A DNA stretch of 64,000 nucleotides from an uncultured Bacteroidota bacterium (lineage in GTDB: Bacteria; Bacteroidota; Bacteroidia; Flavobacteriales; Flavobacteriaceae). Below the pieces are notes generated by a model, which saw nothing but the letters and a program-made list of their open reading frames with translations, made no database searches and was not told where the DNA came from. A program made the position numbers and the translations under genes. Each line of letters begins with the position of its first letter. Within the stretch, counting starts at the first letter, position 1. Positions 27,882 through 33,842 of the stretch are shown here, piece by piece. The DNA lies in the NCBI GenBank assembly GCA_902626585.1, contig CACOGA010000004.1:41422-105421 (forward strand). Direction: 5' to 3'.

Positions 27882-28868
27882 TTAGTCTAATGTTTTAATT
27901 GGTTTAAATTTTTGAATAGTGTTATTTAGAATATCCCCAACATAAATATTTCCTTTATTATCAATTTGAATATCGTGGTACCTTGCTTTGGGACCATTAT
28001 AATTTCCACTTCTACCAAACTTTGACTTTAAATTTAAATCAAGATCAAACTTGATAATATCTGAACCCACAGGAACTAAATTTTCGATTCCTTCATAATC
28101 AATTCCAAAAAGGTGGTTATCATAATTATTAACATTAACAGAGTATAATTGTCCAATTATCTCATTTTTCCATTCACCAATAAAGTTTCCTAATGAGTCA
28201 AATTTTTGAATTTTATTATTTTCTCTATCGGCTACATAAACATTTCCTTCTTTATCCAAGTCTAAGCCGTGAGGTATATTAAATTCATTTTTATTTTCTC
28301 CAAATACACCCCACTCAAGCAAATATTCTCCTGCAGATGAAAACTTAACTATTCTACTATTTCCATAACCATCACTTACATAAAAAGATCCATTTTCTGA
28401 TACAGCTATGTCCGTAGGTAAATTAAAGTGTAGTGAATCATTGCCCGGGGTGTATTCTTCCCCAAGAACCATCAATTCGTTTCCGTTAGAATCATATTTA
28501 ATAACCTGATGCAGACCTACATCTGTTATCCAAATATTATCCTCATTATCAATTTCTAATCCGTGAGGCATTATAAAAAGATTTGCTCCCCAAGATTTAA
28601 TTATATCACCAGAAATTTTATCTATTTCGACAAAGGTGTCCTCGATTATTTTTTCTTTTGGCATAGGGACTTGCCAAGATCTTGACCCCCTATGAAAAAC
28701 TACTAAATTCTGACTCGAATTTAATGCAAGACCTGTTGGATTTCCCAATACATAATCGTCAGGAATTTTCATCCAATTTTCAATCAGCTCATACTCATTA
28801 CTATATTTAACCGATTCGTTGCAGCAAAACACAAGTGGAATAAATAGTAATAGTATTAGCTTTTTCAT
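27882..28868 (-). CDS. NHL-repeat beta-propeller lipoprotein
   Basis: A 328-residue lipoprotein (lipobox ...LVFCCNES, Cys near 16-17) with a six-bladed NHL propeller: repeated units such as PHGLEIDNEDNIWITDVG, PTDIAVSENGSFYVSDGYGN, PHGLDLDKEGNVYVADREN and YHDIQIDNKGNIYVGDI. The family includes the lyase domain of peptidylglycine alpha-amidating enzymes and many bacterial binding proteins; the ligand is unknown. Its first 32 bases match those of the NTF2-like gene at 27425, although the mature proteins are unrelated. Confidence 0.85.
   Translation of the reverse strand: MKKLILLLFIPLVFCCNESVKYSNEYELIENWMKIPDDYVLGNPTGLALNSSQNLVVFHRGSRSWQVPMPKEKIIEDTFVEIDKISGDIIKSWGANLFIMPHGLEIDNEDNIWITDVGLHQVIKYDSNGNELMVLGEEYTPGNDSLHFNLPTDIAVSENGSFYVSDGYGNSRIVKFSSAGEYLLEWGVFGENKNEFNIPHGLDLDKEGNVYVADRENNKIQKFDSLGNFIGEWKNEIIGQLYSVNVNNYDNHLFGIDYEGIENLVPVGSDIIKFDLDLNLKSKFGRSGNYNGPKARYHDIQIDNKGNIYVGDILNNTIQKFKPIKTLD
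28837..28868 (-). repeat. 32-bp signal-peptide-start repeat, copy 2
   Basis: Identical to 27394-27425. It covers the start codon and first codons of the NHL lipoprotein gene. Confidence 0.85.
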
Positions 28869-28871
28869 TAA

Positions 28872-29042
28872 TTATGATTTAGAATCTTTTTTCTTTGAAA
28901 TATCAGTAACACCTAACCACACCATTACTATTGCAGCTGCAAGGTTTATATATTCTCCATAAATCCAATCCTCTGTAAAAAACAAGAAATAGGCGTTAAT
29001 AAATATTATTAAAATTGTAATTGCCCATAAATACTTTTTCAT
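28872..29042 (-). CDS. Small membrane protein, 56 residues
   Basis: Not recognised. It begins MKKYLWAITILIIF and has two hydrophobic helices (about 4-22 and 30-47), ending in a Lys/Asp-rich tail (DISKKKDSKS). The ATG belongs to a junction repeat copy, and the stop is 3 bp before the NHL gene. The short length makes it easy to miss; the repeat at its start and the good helix pattern support it. Confidence 0.55.
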   Translation of the reverse strand: MKKYLWAITILIIFINAYFLFFTEDWIYGEYINLAAAIVMVWLGVTDISKKKDSKS

Positions 29043-29055
29043 ATCGTATGTTGGT
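29040..29055 (-). repeat. Junction repeat, copy 3
   Basis: The same 16-mer, again ending in the ATG of the following gene (56 residues). The preceding gene's stop is 7 bp further on. Confidence 0.8.
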
Positions 29056-29062
29056 CAGCCGA

Positions 29063-29587
29063 TTAATTTATTTCTCTATCCGACATATCTCTCTGATACA
29101 GGTAAGCCTTTTTAATTTTCCCGTCAACAATTTGTGCGTCAAAAATTCTTTGAAAATTATTTTTATTTTCTCCTTCACCGAAACTTGTATTCAAACAGGT
29201 TGTAACCCAATTTTCAGTAGGCTTATTTTTAAAATTGATATTGGATGAGATAGACCACAATATTTCCCATTTCGCATTGGGAAACTGATCTAAAAATTGT
29301 TTAGACATTTCGATATGTTGCTTACTTCCTTCAACAACCTGACCTGTATGAGCAAAACCTAAAAAATCTTGGTGCTCTAAACTTTCAACAGTTTCAAGAT
29401 CTTTATTATTATATCCTTCAAAATAGTTTACAATTACCTCAAGTGATGCTTGATCCCCTGTAGATATATCCACCTTATTTCCGTCCTCAGACTCATATCC
29501 AAATACATTTGGTTGCACTGCATTATTACAGCCAAGTAATACTAATGAAATGACTAATAGTGAGTAAAATTTAAAATATTTTTTCAT
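29063..29587 (-). CDS. NTF2-like lipoprotein
   Basis: A 174-residue lipoprotein (LVLLGCNNAV, Cys near 20) with an NTF2/SnoaL-like domain: VNYFEGYNNKDLETVESL, then KWEILWSIS and DAQIVDGKIKKAYLYQRD. It resembles the lipoprotein at 61554 in the KWEI-W and IVDGK segments, so the two are probably paralogues. The pocket ligand is unknown. Confidence 0.75.
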   Translation of the reverse strand: MKKYFKFYSLLVISLVLLGCNNAVQPNVFGYESEDGNKVDISTGDQASLEVIVNYFEGYNNKDLETVESLEHQDFLGFAHTGQVVEGSKQHIEMSKQFLDQFPNAKWEILWSISSNINFKNKPTENWVTTCLNTSFGEGENKNNFQRIFDAQIVDGKIKKAYLYQRDMSDREIN

Positions 29588-29617
29588 AGCTTTTGTTGTT
29601 TAATTTTCTAAAAAATC

Positions 29618-30046
29618 TTAATCAAATATTACTAATTTCAATTTTAATCCCTTAAATGTTTCTGCAATTCCCTCCACAGAAGTTTCACTTTGCAAAGAAA
29701 TTCTAACAAAACCTTCCCCATAACTTAAATAAGAAAATGTTGTGTCTCCAATTTCTTTCCATACAGGGTTGTATTGAGGAAATTGACTCCATCTTTGAGG
29801 TCTTTCTTCGGTTGCGGCTCTTTCAATATATGCGAGCACAGCACCCTCTTTCATTACATCATCATTAATTTCAGGAACTTTAATTTCAAAGTTTCCATAT
29901 TGTTTGTCATCGCTTAGGCTTGTTAAATCTCCAAACTCAACAATTACAACTTCAAGTCCTTTTCCAACTTCAAATTCTTTTTCAACTTCAACTCCAACGC
30001 AAGAAAAAAAGAATAATGGAATAATAAATAAAAATAAATTTTTCAT
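29618..30046 (-). CDS. Lipoprotein of unknown function, 142 residues
   Basis: Lipoprotein signal (LFFFSCVGVEVEKE, Cys about 16). The mature part is acidic and beta-rich, with conserved-looking RPQRWSQFPQYNPVWKEIGD and a C-terminal strand LKLKLVIFD. The family is not recognised. Its promoter is inside a 67-bp sequence that is repeated before the gene at 30648. Confidence 0.6.
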   Translation of the reverse strand: MKNLFLFIIPLFFFSCVGVEVEKEFEVGKGLEVVIVEFGDLTSLSDDKQYGNFEIKVPEINDDVMKEGAVLAYIERAATEERPQRWSQFPQYNPVWKEIGDTTFSYLSYGEGFVRISLQSETSVEGIAETFKGLKLKLVIFD

Positions 30047-30066
30047 AATGTTTAAGTTTAATGTTT

Positions 30067-30133
30067 CTACAAGATAGTAAGTTGTTTAGGGTTTGTCAAG
30101 TAAGAAACGAGGATATTGATATGTCGTATGTTG
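30067..30133 (-). repeat. 67-bp promoter-bearing repeat, copy 1 (includes junction-repeat variant)
   Basis: It matches 30679-30745 at 65 of 67 positions. On the minus strand it runs from CAACATACGAC (a variant of the junction repeat) to CTTGACAAACC and CTTACTATCTTGTAG. The TTG and TATCTTG elements are 20 bases apart and look like -33 and -7 boxes. The upstream gene's stop abuts the junction part. Confidence 0.85.
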
Positions 30134-30135
30134 GT

Positions 30136-30381
30136 TTAATAAAATAGACTTTCTAAATAGTCAACAATCATATCATCAAAACCATTAACGTTAATATAAA
30201 AAAGTATAAAAACTCCAATAATAATCCCCACTACAGCACCAATTCTTTCTCCTCTCTTAATGTTAATTTCTTTACTTTCAAGCATCATATATTTTGGAAT
30301 GAATGGACGTATTATTAATACCAATAATGTAAAAATGCCTATTACACAGCAAATTATAAATATGTAATCAATGATTTCCAT
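30136..30381 (-). CDS. Small membrane protein, 81 residues
   Basis: Not recognised. Two helices (about 5-26 and 48-67) separated by a basic loop (ESKEINIKRGERIGAV), with an acidic C-terminal tail. It stops exactly at a junction-repeat variant, ACCAACATACGAC. Confidence 0.55.
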   Translation of the reverse strand: MEIIDYIFIICCVIGIFTLLVLIIRPFIPKYMMLESKEINIKRGERIGAVVGIIIGVFILFYINVNGFDDMIVDYLESLFY

Positions 30382-30412
30382 CTGTCAATAAGATTAATAT
30401 AAATTCATCAGA

Positions 30413-30445
30413 TTAATTAAATAGTAATAGTATTAGCTTTTTCAT
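30413..30445 (-). pseudogene. Orphan signal-peptide start (10 codons), gene remnant
   Basis: A 28-base copy (30418-30445) of the signal-peptide-start repeat. From its ATG it encodes MKKLILLLFN and then a stop. The ATG overlaps the stop of the 68-residue gene upstream (ATGA). It looks like the leftover start of a gene whose body has been lost or exchanged. Confidence 0.55.
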
Positions 30446-30648
30446 TTTTTTCTTTTAAAAAAATCATATTTAATTAAAACCAATATTATAATGAAGAAAA
30501 GTAACGAAAAAAAACATAAACCAATAAAATTAAAGAAGGTCTCTCCCATATCTTGAGTACTAAAGCTAGCTGAAGTTAAAATAGCTAAGGCTATCCATAA
30601 TGAAGCAATTGATAAAAGAAATAAAAACCAAGAAAAATATTTATTCAT
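30442..30648 (-). CDS. Small membrane protein, 68 residues
   Basis: Not recognised. Two helices (about 5-27 and 37-60) and a basic end (KYDFFKRKK). It is preceded by copy 2 of the 67-bp promoter repeat and followed, with a 4-bp overlap, by an orphan signal-peptide start. Confidence 0.55.
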   Translation of the reverse strand: MNKYFSWFLFLLSIASLWIALAILTSASFSTQDMGETFFNFIGLCFFSLLFFIIILVLIKYDFFKRKK

Positions 30649-30678
30649 AACTAAAGTCGTTAACTATTAAATGTGTAA

Positions 30679-30745
30679 CTACAAGATAGTAAGTTGTTTA
30701 GGATTTGTCAAGTAAGAAACGAGGATATTGAAATGTCGTATGTTG
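30679..30745 (-). repeat. 67-bp promoter-bearing repeat, copy 2
   Basis: Two mismatches to copy 1. It stands 31 bp before the ATG of the 68-residue membrane protein. Its junction-repeat end reads CAACATACGACATT. Confidence 0.85.
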
Positions 30746-30816
30746 CTCTATAAATTATATACTTGATATATACATTCCTTAAACAACTAAGTACGTTATA
30801 GATCTTAATAAAAACA

Positions 30817-30832
30817 TGGCAGCCATCTGGCA
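30817..30832. repeat. Second TGGCA repeat pair
   Basis: TGGCAGCCATCTGGCA; it agrees with the tRNA-side pair at 26822 in 13 of 16 positions. It may mark the other end of a former integrated segment of about 4 kb. Confidence 0.35.
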
Positions 30833-30862
30833 ATTCATTTAATAGGTTAGTAAAGGATGATA

Positions 30863-30884
30863 ATACCAGCTATATTTCTGGTAT
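30863..30884. promoter_or_regulatory. Operator-like inverted repeat
   Basis: ATACCAG-N8-CTGGTAT, perfect 7-bp arms, just upstream of a TAATTTG box and the next plus-strand gene. The geometry fits a dimeric repressor site. The 270-bp gap from 30649 otherwise holds only the 67-bp repeat and the TGGCA pair. Confidence 0.4.
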
Positions 30885-30921
30885 ATAATTTGTGTTAGTG
30901 ATATCACAAAAAATATCATTG

Positions 30922-31107
30922 ATGTATAGTTTATTAAATATTGGCAGATTATATTTAGTTCTGGGTTTTATTTCCATACTGGTTTATTTAAATATTCCAG
31001 AAGAAATGAATCAGTCAACAATGGCGGTATGGATTCTTGGACTTAGTTCTATTTATTTTGTTTTAGGTATAAGAAGACTTATAAGGCATTACAAGGAAAA
31101 CAAATAA
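30922..31107 (+). CDS. Small membrane protein, 61 residues
   Basis: Not recognised. Two helices (about 8-25 and 34-53) and a basic tail (RRLIRHYKENK). The ATG at 30922 is chosen, but a GTG at 30892 in frame, directly after the TAATTTG box, would give 71 residues from a nearly leaderless transcript. An operator-like inverted repeat lies upstream. Confidence 0.5.
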   Translation: MYSLLNIGRLYLVLGFISILVYLNIPEEMNQSTMAVWILGLSSIYFVLGIRRLIRHYKENK

Positions 31108-31170
31108 CTCTCAAGGTTAATACAATCTATAGCCTCATAGTTTATATCCACCATATAACAATCATTTAAA

Positions 31171-31187
31171 ATTATTGTAAATTGTAT
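31171..31187 (+). promoter_or_regulatory. Shared promoter motif, copy 1
   Basis: ATTATTGTAAATTGTAT, 19 bases from its start to the ATG. The identical 17-mer with identical spacing stands before the gene at 38688, and 15 of the bases recur at 36058. Confidence 0.55.
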
Positions 31188-31189
31188 GT

Positions 31190-32110
31190 ATGAGTAATAT
31201 TTTAGAAACTATTGGTAAAACTCCCATTGTAAAACTTCAAAAAATTCTTCCAAAAGGTTGCGGTAATATATATGTTAAATTGGAAGCATATAACCCAACA
31301 GGTTCAAAAAAAGACAGAATGGCGCTTTCTATGATTGAAGGGGCTGAAAAGAGAGGTGTTTTGAAGCCTGGAATGACAGTTGTTGAATATTCAGGTGGAA
31401 GTACGGGAGCCGGATTAGCTTTTGTGTGTGGTATAAAAGGATATCGTTTTAAATTAATTACTGCAGATGTATTTGGAAAGGAGAAAATTGGCTTAATGAA
31501 GGCCTTAGGGGCAGATGTTGAAATCATTAAAAGCACTAATGGTAAAATCACAAAAGAATTAATAAAAAAAATGGTTGATAGGGCCTCAGAAATTGCAGAT
31601 GAACCCAATACATTTTTTACCGATCAACTCAATAATAAAGATGTTATTGAAGGTTTTATAACCCTTGGGGATGAAATACTATATCAAATTGAAAGTAAGG
31701 TTGATGCTGTATGCGACACAGTAGGAACTGCCGGAACATTAATGGGCATTGCACAATCATTTAAAAACAATGGGATAAACTCAAAAATTGTTGCGTTAGA
31801 ACCTGCAAGTTCTCCAATACTTTCGAAGGGGATTAAAGGTGCTCACAATGTTGAAGGAGTTGGACTTGGTTTTATCCCTGCCATTTATAATTCTGAATAT
31901 GTTGATAGTATTCTAACAGTTGAAGAGTCAATAGCAAGACAAACTTGTAAAGACCTAGCCACTAAAGAAGGAATATTTTGTGGTACCTCGAGCGGTATGA
32001 ATGTTGCAGGAGCAATACAACTTTCAATGAGCTTGGGACCAAAATCAACTGTTGTAACAGTGGCTTGTGACTCAGGACTTAAGTATCTTTCAGAAGGACT
32101 TTTTAATTAA
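31190..32110 (+). CDS. PLP-dependent cysteine synthase family protein
   Basis: A 306-residue fold-type II PLP enzyme of the CysK/CysM/CBS family. The Schiff-base Lys is K41 in NPTGSKKDRMA, the phosphate loop is GTAGTLMG, and a C-terminal GTSSGMNV loop is intact. The usual SGNTG substrate loop is SGGSTG here, so the Asn that contacts PLP is replaced. That may mean a different activity, for example desulfhydrase or another beta-replacement. It stands alone on the plus strand within the minus-strand small-gene region. Confidence 0.82.
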   Translation: MSNILETIGKTPIVKLQKILPKGCGNIYVKLEAYNPTGSKKDRMALSMIEGAEKRGVLKPGMTVVEYSGGSTGAGLAFVCGIKGYRFKLITADVFGKEKIGLMKALGADVEIIKSTNGKITKELIKKMVDRASEIADEPNTFFTDQLNNKDVIEGFITLGDEILYQIESKVDAVCDTVGTAGTLMGIAQSFKNNGINSKIVALEPASSPILSKGIKGAHNVEGVGLGFIPAIYNSEYVDSILTVEESIARQTCKDLATKEGIFCGTSSGMNVAGAIQLSMSLGPKSTVVTVACDSGLKYLSEGLFN

Positions 32111-32137
32111 ATTTTTCATTTAAAAATGATAAAAATA

Positions 32138-32146
32138 CCCCCCCCC
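32138..32146 (+). repeat. C9 homopolymer causing a frameshift
   Basis: Nine C residues in a very AT-rich setting, five codons into a reading frame that opens with the ATG at 32126 (MIKI). With C9 the frame stops soon; with C8 it would run without interruption into the methyltransferase frame and end at 32570, giving 147 residues. Confidence 0.75.
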
Positions 32147-32210
32147 TTTATTAGTTCTAATTTTAGTTATTTCTAATTATTTTTCGTCAAAAAAAATTGA
32201 TTTAATTCTT

Positions 32211-32570
32211 TTGCCAAATCAAAGCTTAATTTCATTTATTATACTTTTAATCGGAGTGCTTATTTTAATTAATCCAATTCTTAAGTTTAGAAAATCAAAA
32301 ACTACAATTGATCCAATAAAGTTTAAAAAAGTTAATAAACTTTTAACCTCGGGGATCTATAAATATTCAAGAAACCCAATGTATTTAGGCTTGTTAATGA
32401 TTGTCATATCGACATCAATATTTTATTTGAATATTTTCTCAATGATAACACCCATCCTTTTTTATTATTGGATAAATAGGTTTCAAATTAAAAGAGAAGA
32501 GATTTTTCTTTCAGAAAAATTTGGTAAAGAATATTTATTTTATAAAACTAAAACAAGAAGATGGTTATAG
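32211..32570 (+). CDS. ICMT-like membrane methyltransferase, 5' end out of frame
   Basis: The C-terminal domain of an isoprenylcysteine-carboxyl-methyltransferase/phospholipid-methyltransferase-like membrane enzyme. GIYKYSRNPMYLGLL and the final EEIFLSEKFGKEYLFYK carry the SAM-binding signature. As read, it could start only at an internal TTG (32211, MPNQSLISF). The natural start is probably the ATG at 32126, which is joined to this frame if one C is removed from the C9 tract. It is thus either phase-variable, a fresh pseudogene or a sequencing error. Confidence 0.65.
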   Translation: MPNQSLISFIILLIGVLILINPILKFRKSKTTIDPIKFKKVNKLLTSGIYKYSRNPMYLGLLMIVISTSIFYLNIFSMITPILFYYWINRFQIKREEIFLSEKFGKEYLFYKTKTRRWL

Positions 32571-32587
32571 TAATAATATCATCTCTC

Positions 32588-32773
32588 TCATTTTGATTTT
32601 TCATTTGTTCTTATAAAATGAATTGCAAATAAAATTAATGCGGTTATTAAAAAAAGTAGCTTAATAGATTTAGGGGCAAAGGGGCCGATATTAAAGAAAA
32701 CATCAAGCCCTCTTTCAGTAATCAATAATATAGTTATCACAGACGCAATTGTATACAGAGGCTTTTTCATCAT
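32588..32773 (-). CDS. Small membrane protein, about 61 residues
   Basis: Not recognised. It starts MMKKPLYTIAS (the second ATG is equally possible) and has two helices (about 5-22 and 33-52), ending in RTNEKSK. The start lies 13 bp after the stop of the next gene upstream. Confidence 0.5.
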   Translation of the reverse strand: MMKKPLYTIASVITILLITERGLDVFFNIGPFAPKSIKLLFLITALILFAIHFIRTNEKSK

Positions 32774-32786
32774 AGATCTTTTTAGT

Positions 32787-33026
32787 TTAGAAATATAGAA
32801 AGAGAGCAATAAAAATAATTAGCATAACAAGCCTCTCTTTAAAATGTCTTTTATTTTTCCAACCTAAATAAACATCATAAACAATTAATATTAGAGAAAT
32901 AATATATAGAATTTCATAAACAAATGATGAAATAAAACCCCACTCATACATACTTGCTAAAAGATCAATAATAGCTGTTAACATATATAAAATATACCCT
33001 GATTCTCCTATGTATTCTTTTTTCAT
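32787..33026 (-). CDS. Small membrane protein, 79 residues
   Basis: Not recognised. Three short hydrophobic stretches (about 8-25, 30-53 and 65-79). Its ATG is the end of junction repeat copy 6, and a small reading frame stops directly on the other side of that repeat. Confidence 0.5.
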   Translation of the reverse strand: MKKEYIGESGYILYMLTAIIDLLASMYEWGFISSFVYEILYIISLILIVYDVYLGWKNKRHFKERLVMLIIFIALFLYF

Positions 33027-33039
33027 ATCGTATGTTGGT
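33024..33039 (-). repeat. Junction repeat, copy 6
   Basis: The same 16-mer as copies 1-3. The gap between the TAA of the upstream frame and the ATG is exactly AACCAACATACGAT (14 bases). Copies 4 and 5 are the variant forms inside the 67-bp repeats. Confidence 0.8.
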
Positions 33040-33040
33040 T

Positions 33041-33192
33041 TTATTTTATTTTACCTTTCAATTCTAAAATACTCAGAACAAAAAACGTAGCAGATAAAAT
33101 TATCACATCCCAGGATTCTTTTGTAATTCCATAAATTATCCCTCCTATTTGAACGGCCAAAGCAATTTCACGAAGGTGCTTAACTTTTTCAT
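33041..33192 (-). pseudogene. Frameshifted small membrane protein gene
   Basis: From the ATG at 33192 the frame gives only MKKLSTFVKLLWPFK. One extra A in the run of five A's after the ATG would give a 50-residue protein, MKKVKHLREIALAVQIGG and onwards, with one or two helices, ending LELKGKIK exactly at the junction repeat. The downstream frame has a normal protein-like composition, so a one-base deletion or sequencing error is likely. Confidence 0.45.
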
Positions 33193-33210
33193 TTATTATT
33201 ATCTAAGTTT

Positions 33211-33321
33211 TTATAATATAAATAAAATAATTACAAGCACTAAAGAAAAGAATGCTAACCACTGTTTCCAATAGGTCCTGTAACATAGTTTGACTTTAAG
33301 AAAGTTGTATATAGATTTCAC
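33211..33321 (-). CDS. Possible 36-residue membrane protein
   Basis: GTG start; reads MKSIYNFLKVKLCYRTYWKQ and then one strong helix (WLAFFSLVLVIILFIL). A basic amphipathic start and a single helix make it plausible, but there is no homology or start signal to confirm it. It stops 18 bp before the frameshifted gene. Confidence 0.3.
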   Translation of the reverse strand: MKSIYNFLKVKLCYRTYWKQWLAFFSLVLVIILFIL

Positions 33322-33333
33322 AGTTTAGTTTAT

Positions 33334-33594
33334 TTAGTCACAATCAGTAAATTTACAATTCCCATCCCCAGGGCATATACCCTCAACATATTCTGTTATT
33401 CCATTCCAATTAATAGCTTCACAACTATTTCCATAAGTACGCCCATCGCATCCACATACTGGCTGAACCTCCTCTGTACAAACAGCATTTATATCAATAA
33501 GGTTTTCATCAATACAATCATTTAAATTATCATCATTGTCACTGTGACAACTAGAAAGAATAATAATAAATGATAATAGAAGTAACCTTTTCAT
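33334..33594 (-). CDS. Kazal-type serine protease inhibitor lipoprotein
   Basis: An 86-residue lipoprotein (IILSSCHSD, Cys about 16) whose mature part is one Kazal domain: C-x-EEVQPVCGCDGRTYGNSC-EA with the later VEGIC. The six-Cys spacing and the PVCG-DG-TY-N-C core are diagnostic. Kazal domains block serine proteases with an exposed loop. On a cell-surface lipoprotein this suggests defence against secreted proteases of self or neighbours (inference). Two more Cys follow in the tail (NCKFTDCD). Confidence 0.88.
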   Translation of the reverse strand: MKRLLLLSFIIILSSCHSDNDDNLNDCIDENLIDINAVCTEEVQPVCGCDGRTYGNSCEAINWNGITEYVEGICPGDGNCKFTDCD

Positions 33595-33600
33595 GACATT

Positions 33601-33804
33601 CTATTTCTTTTTTAGGTTTTTCACTCCTAAGTATGTCATATAAAAAAATATAACGCATAAAGGAGTTTCCAAATATCCGTTTAGAAATTCAGTGTCATTA
33701 ATAAAATAACAATAAATATCGTACATAATTAGGCCAGCCGAACCGAAATATAGAAATGAGGGGAGGTACTTATAAGAATAAATTAGCTTTTCAAGCTTAT
33801 CCAT
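33601..33804 (-). CDS. Small membrane protein, 67 residues
   Basis: Not recognised. Two helices (about 14-33 and 43-60), Tyr- and Phe-rich, with a basic end (GVKNLKKK). It lies 6 bp upstream of the Kazal gene in transcription order and may be co-transcribed with it. Confidence 0.5.
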   Translation of the reverse strand: MDKLEKLIYSYKYLPSFLYFGSAGLIMYDIYCYFINDTEFLNGYLETPLCVIFFYMTYLGVKNLKKK

Positions 33805-33842
33805 TTCGTTTAAATTTTAGATTCTTAAAAGAAATCATATTC

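Noticed and set aside
30067..30745. CRISPR array
   Set aside because: Only two copies of the 67-bp repeat, 612 bp apart with a gene between them, and no cas genes.
27423..33039. Integron attC sites at the small-gene junctions
   Set aside because: The motif contains GTTGGT, but it does not fit the GTTRRRY/RYYYAAC core pair, there is no long imperfect palindrome, and no intI gene lies in the window.
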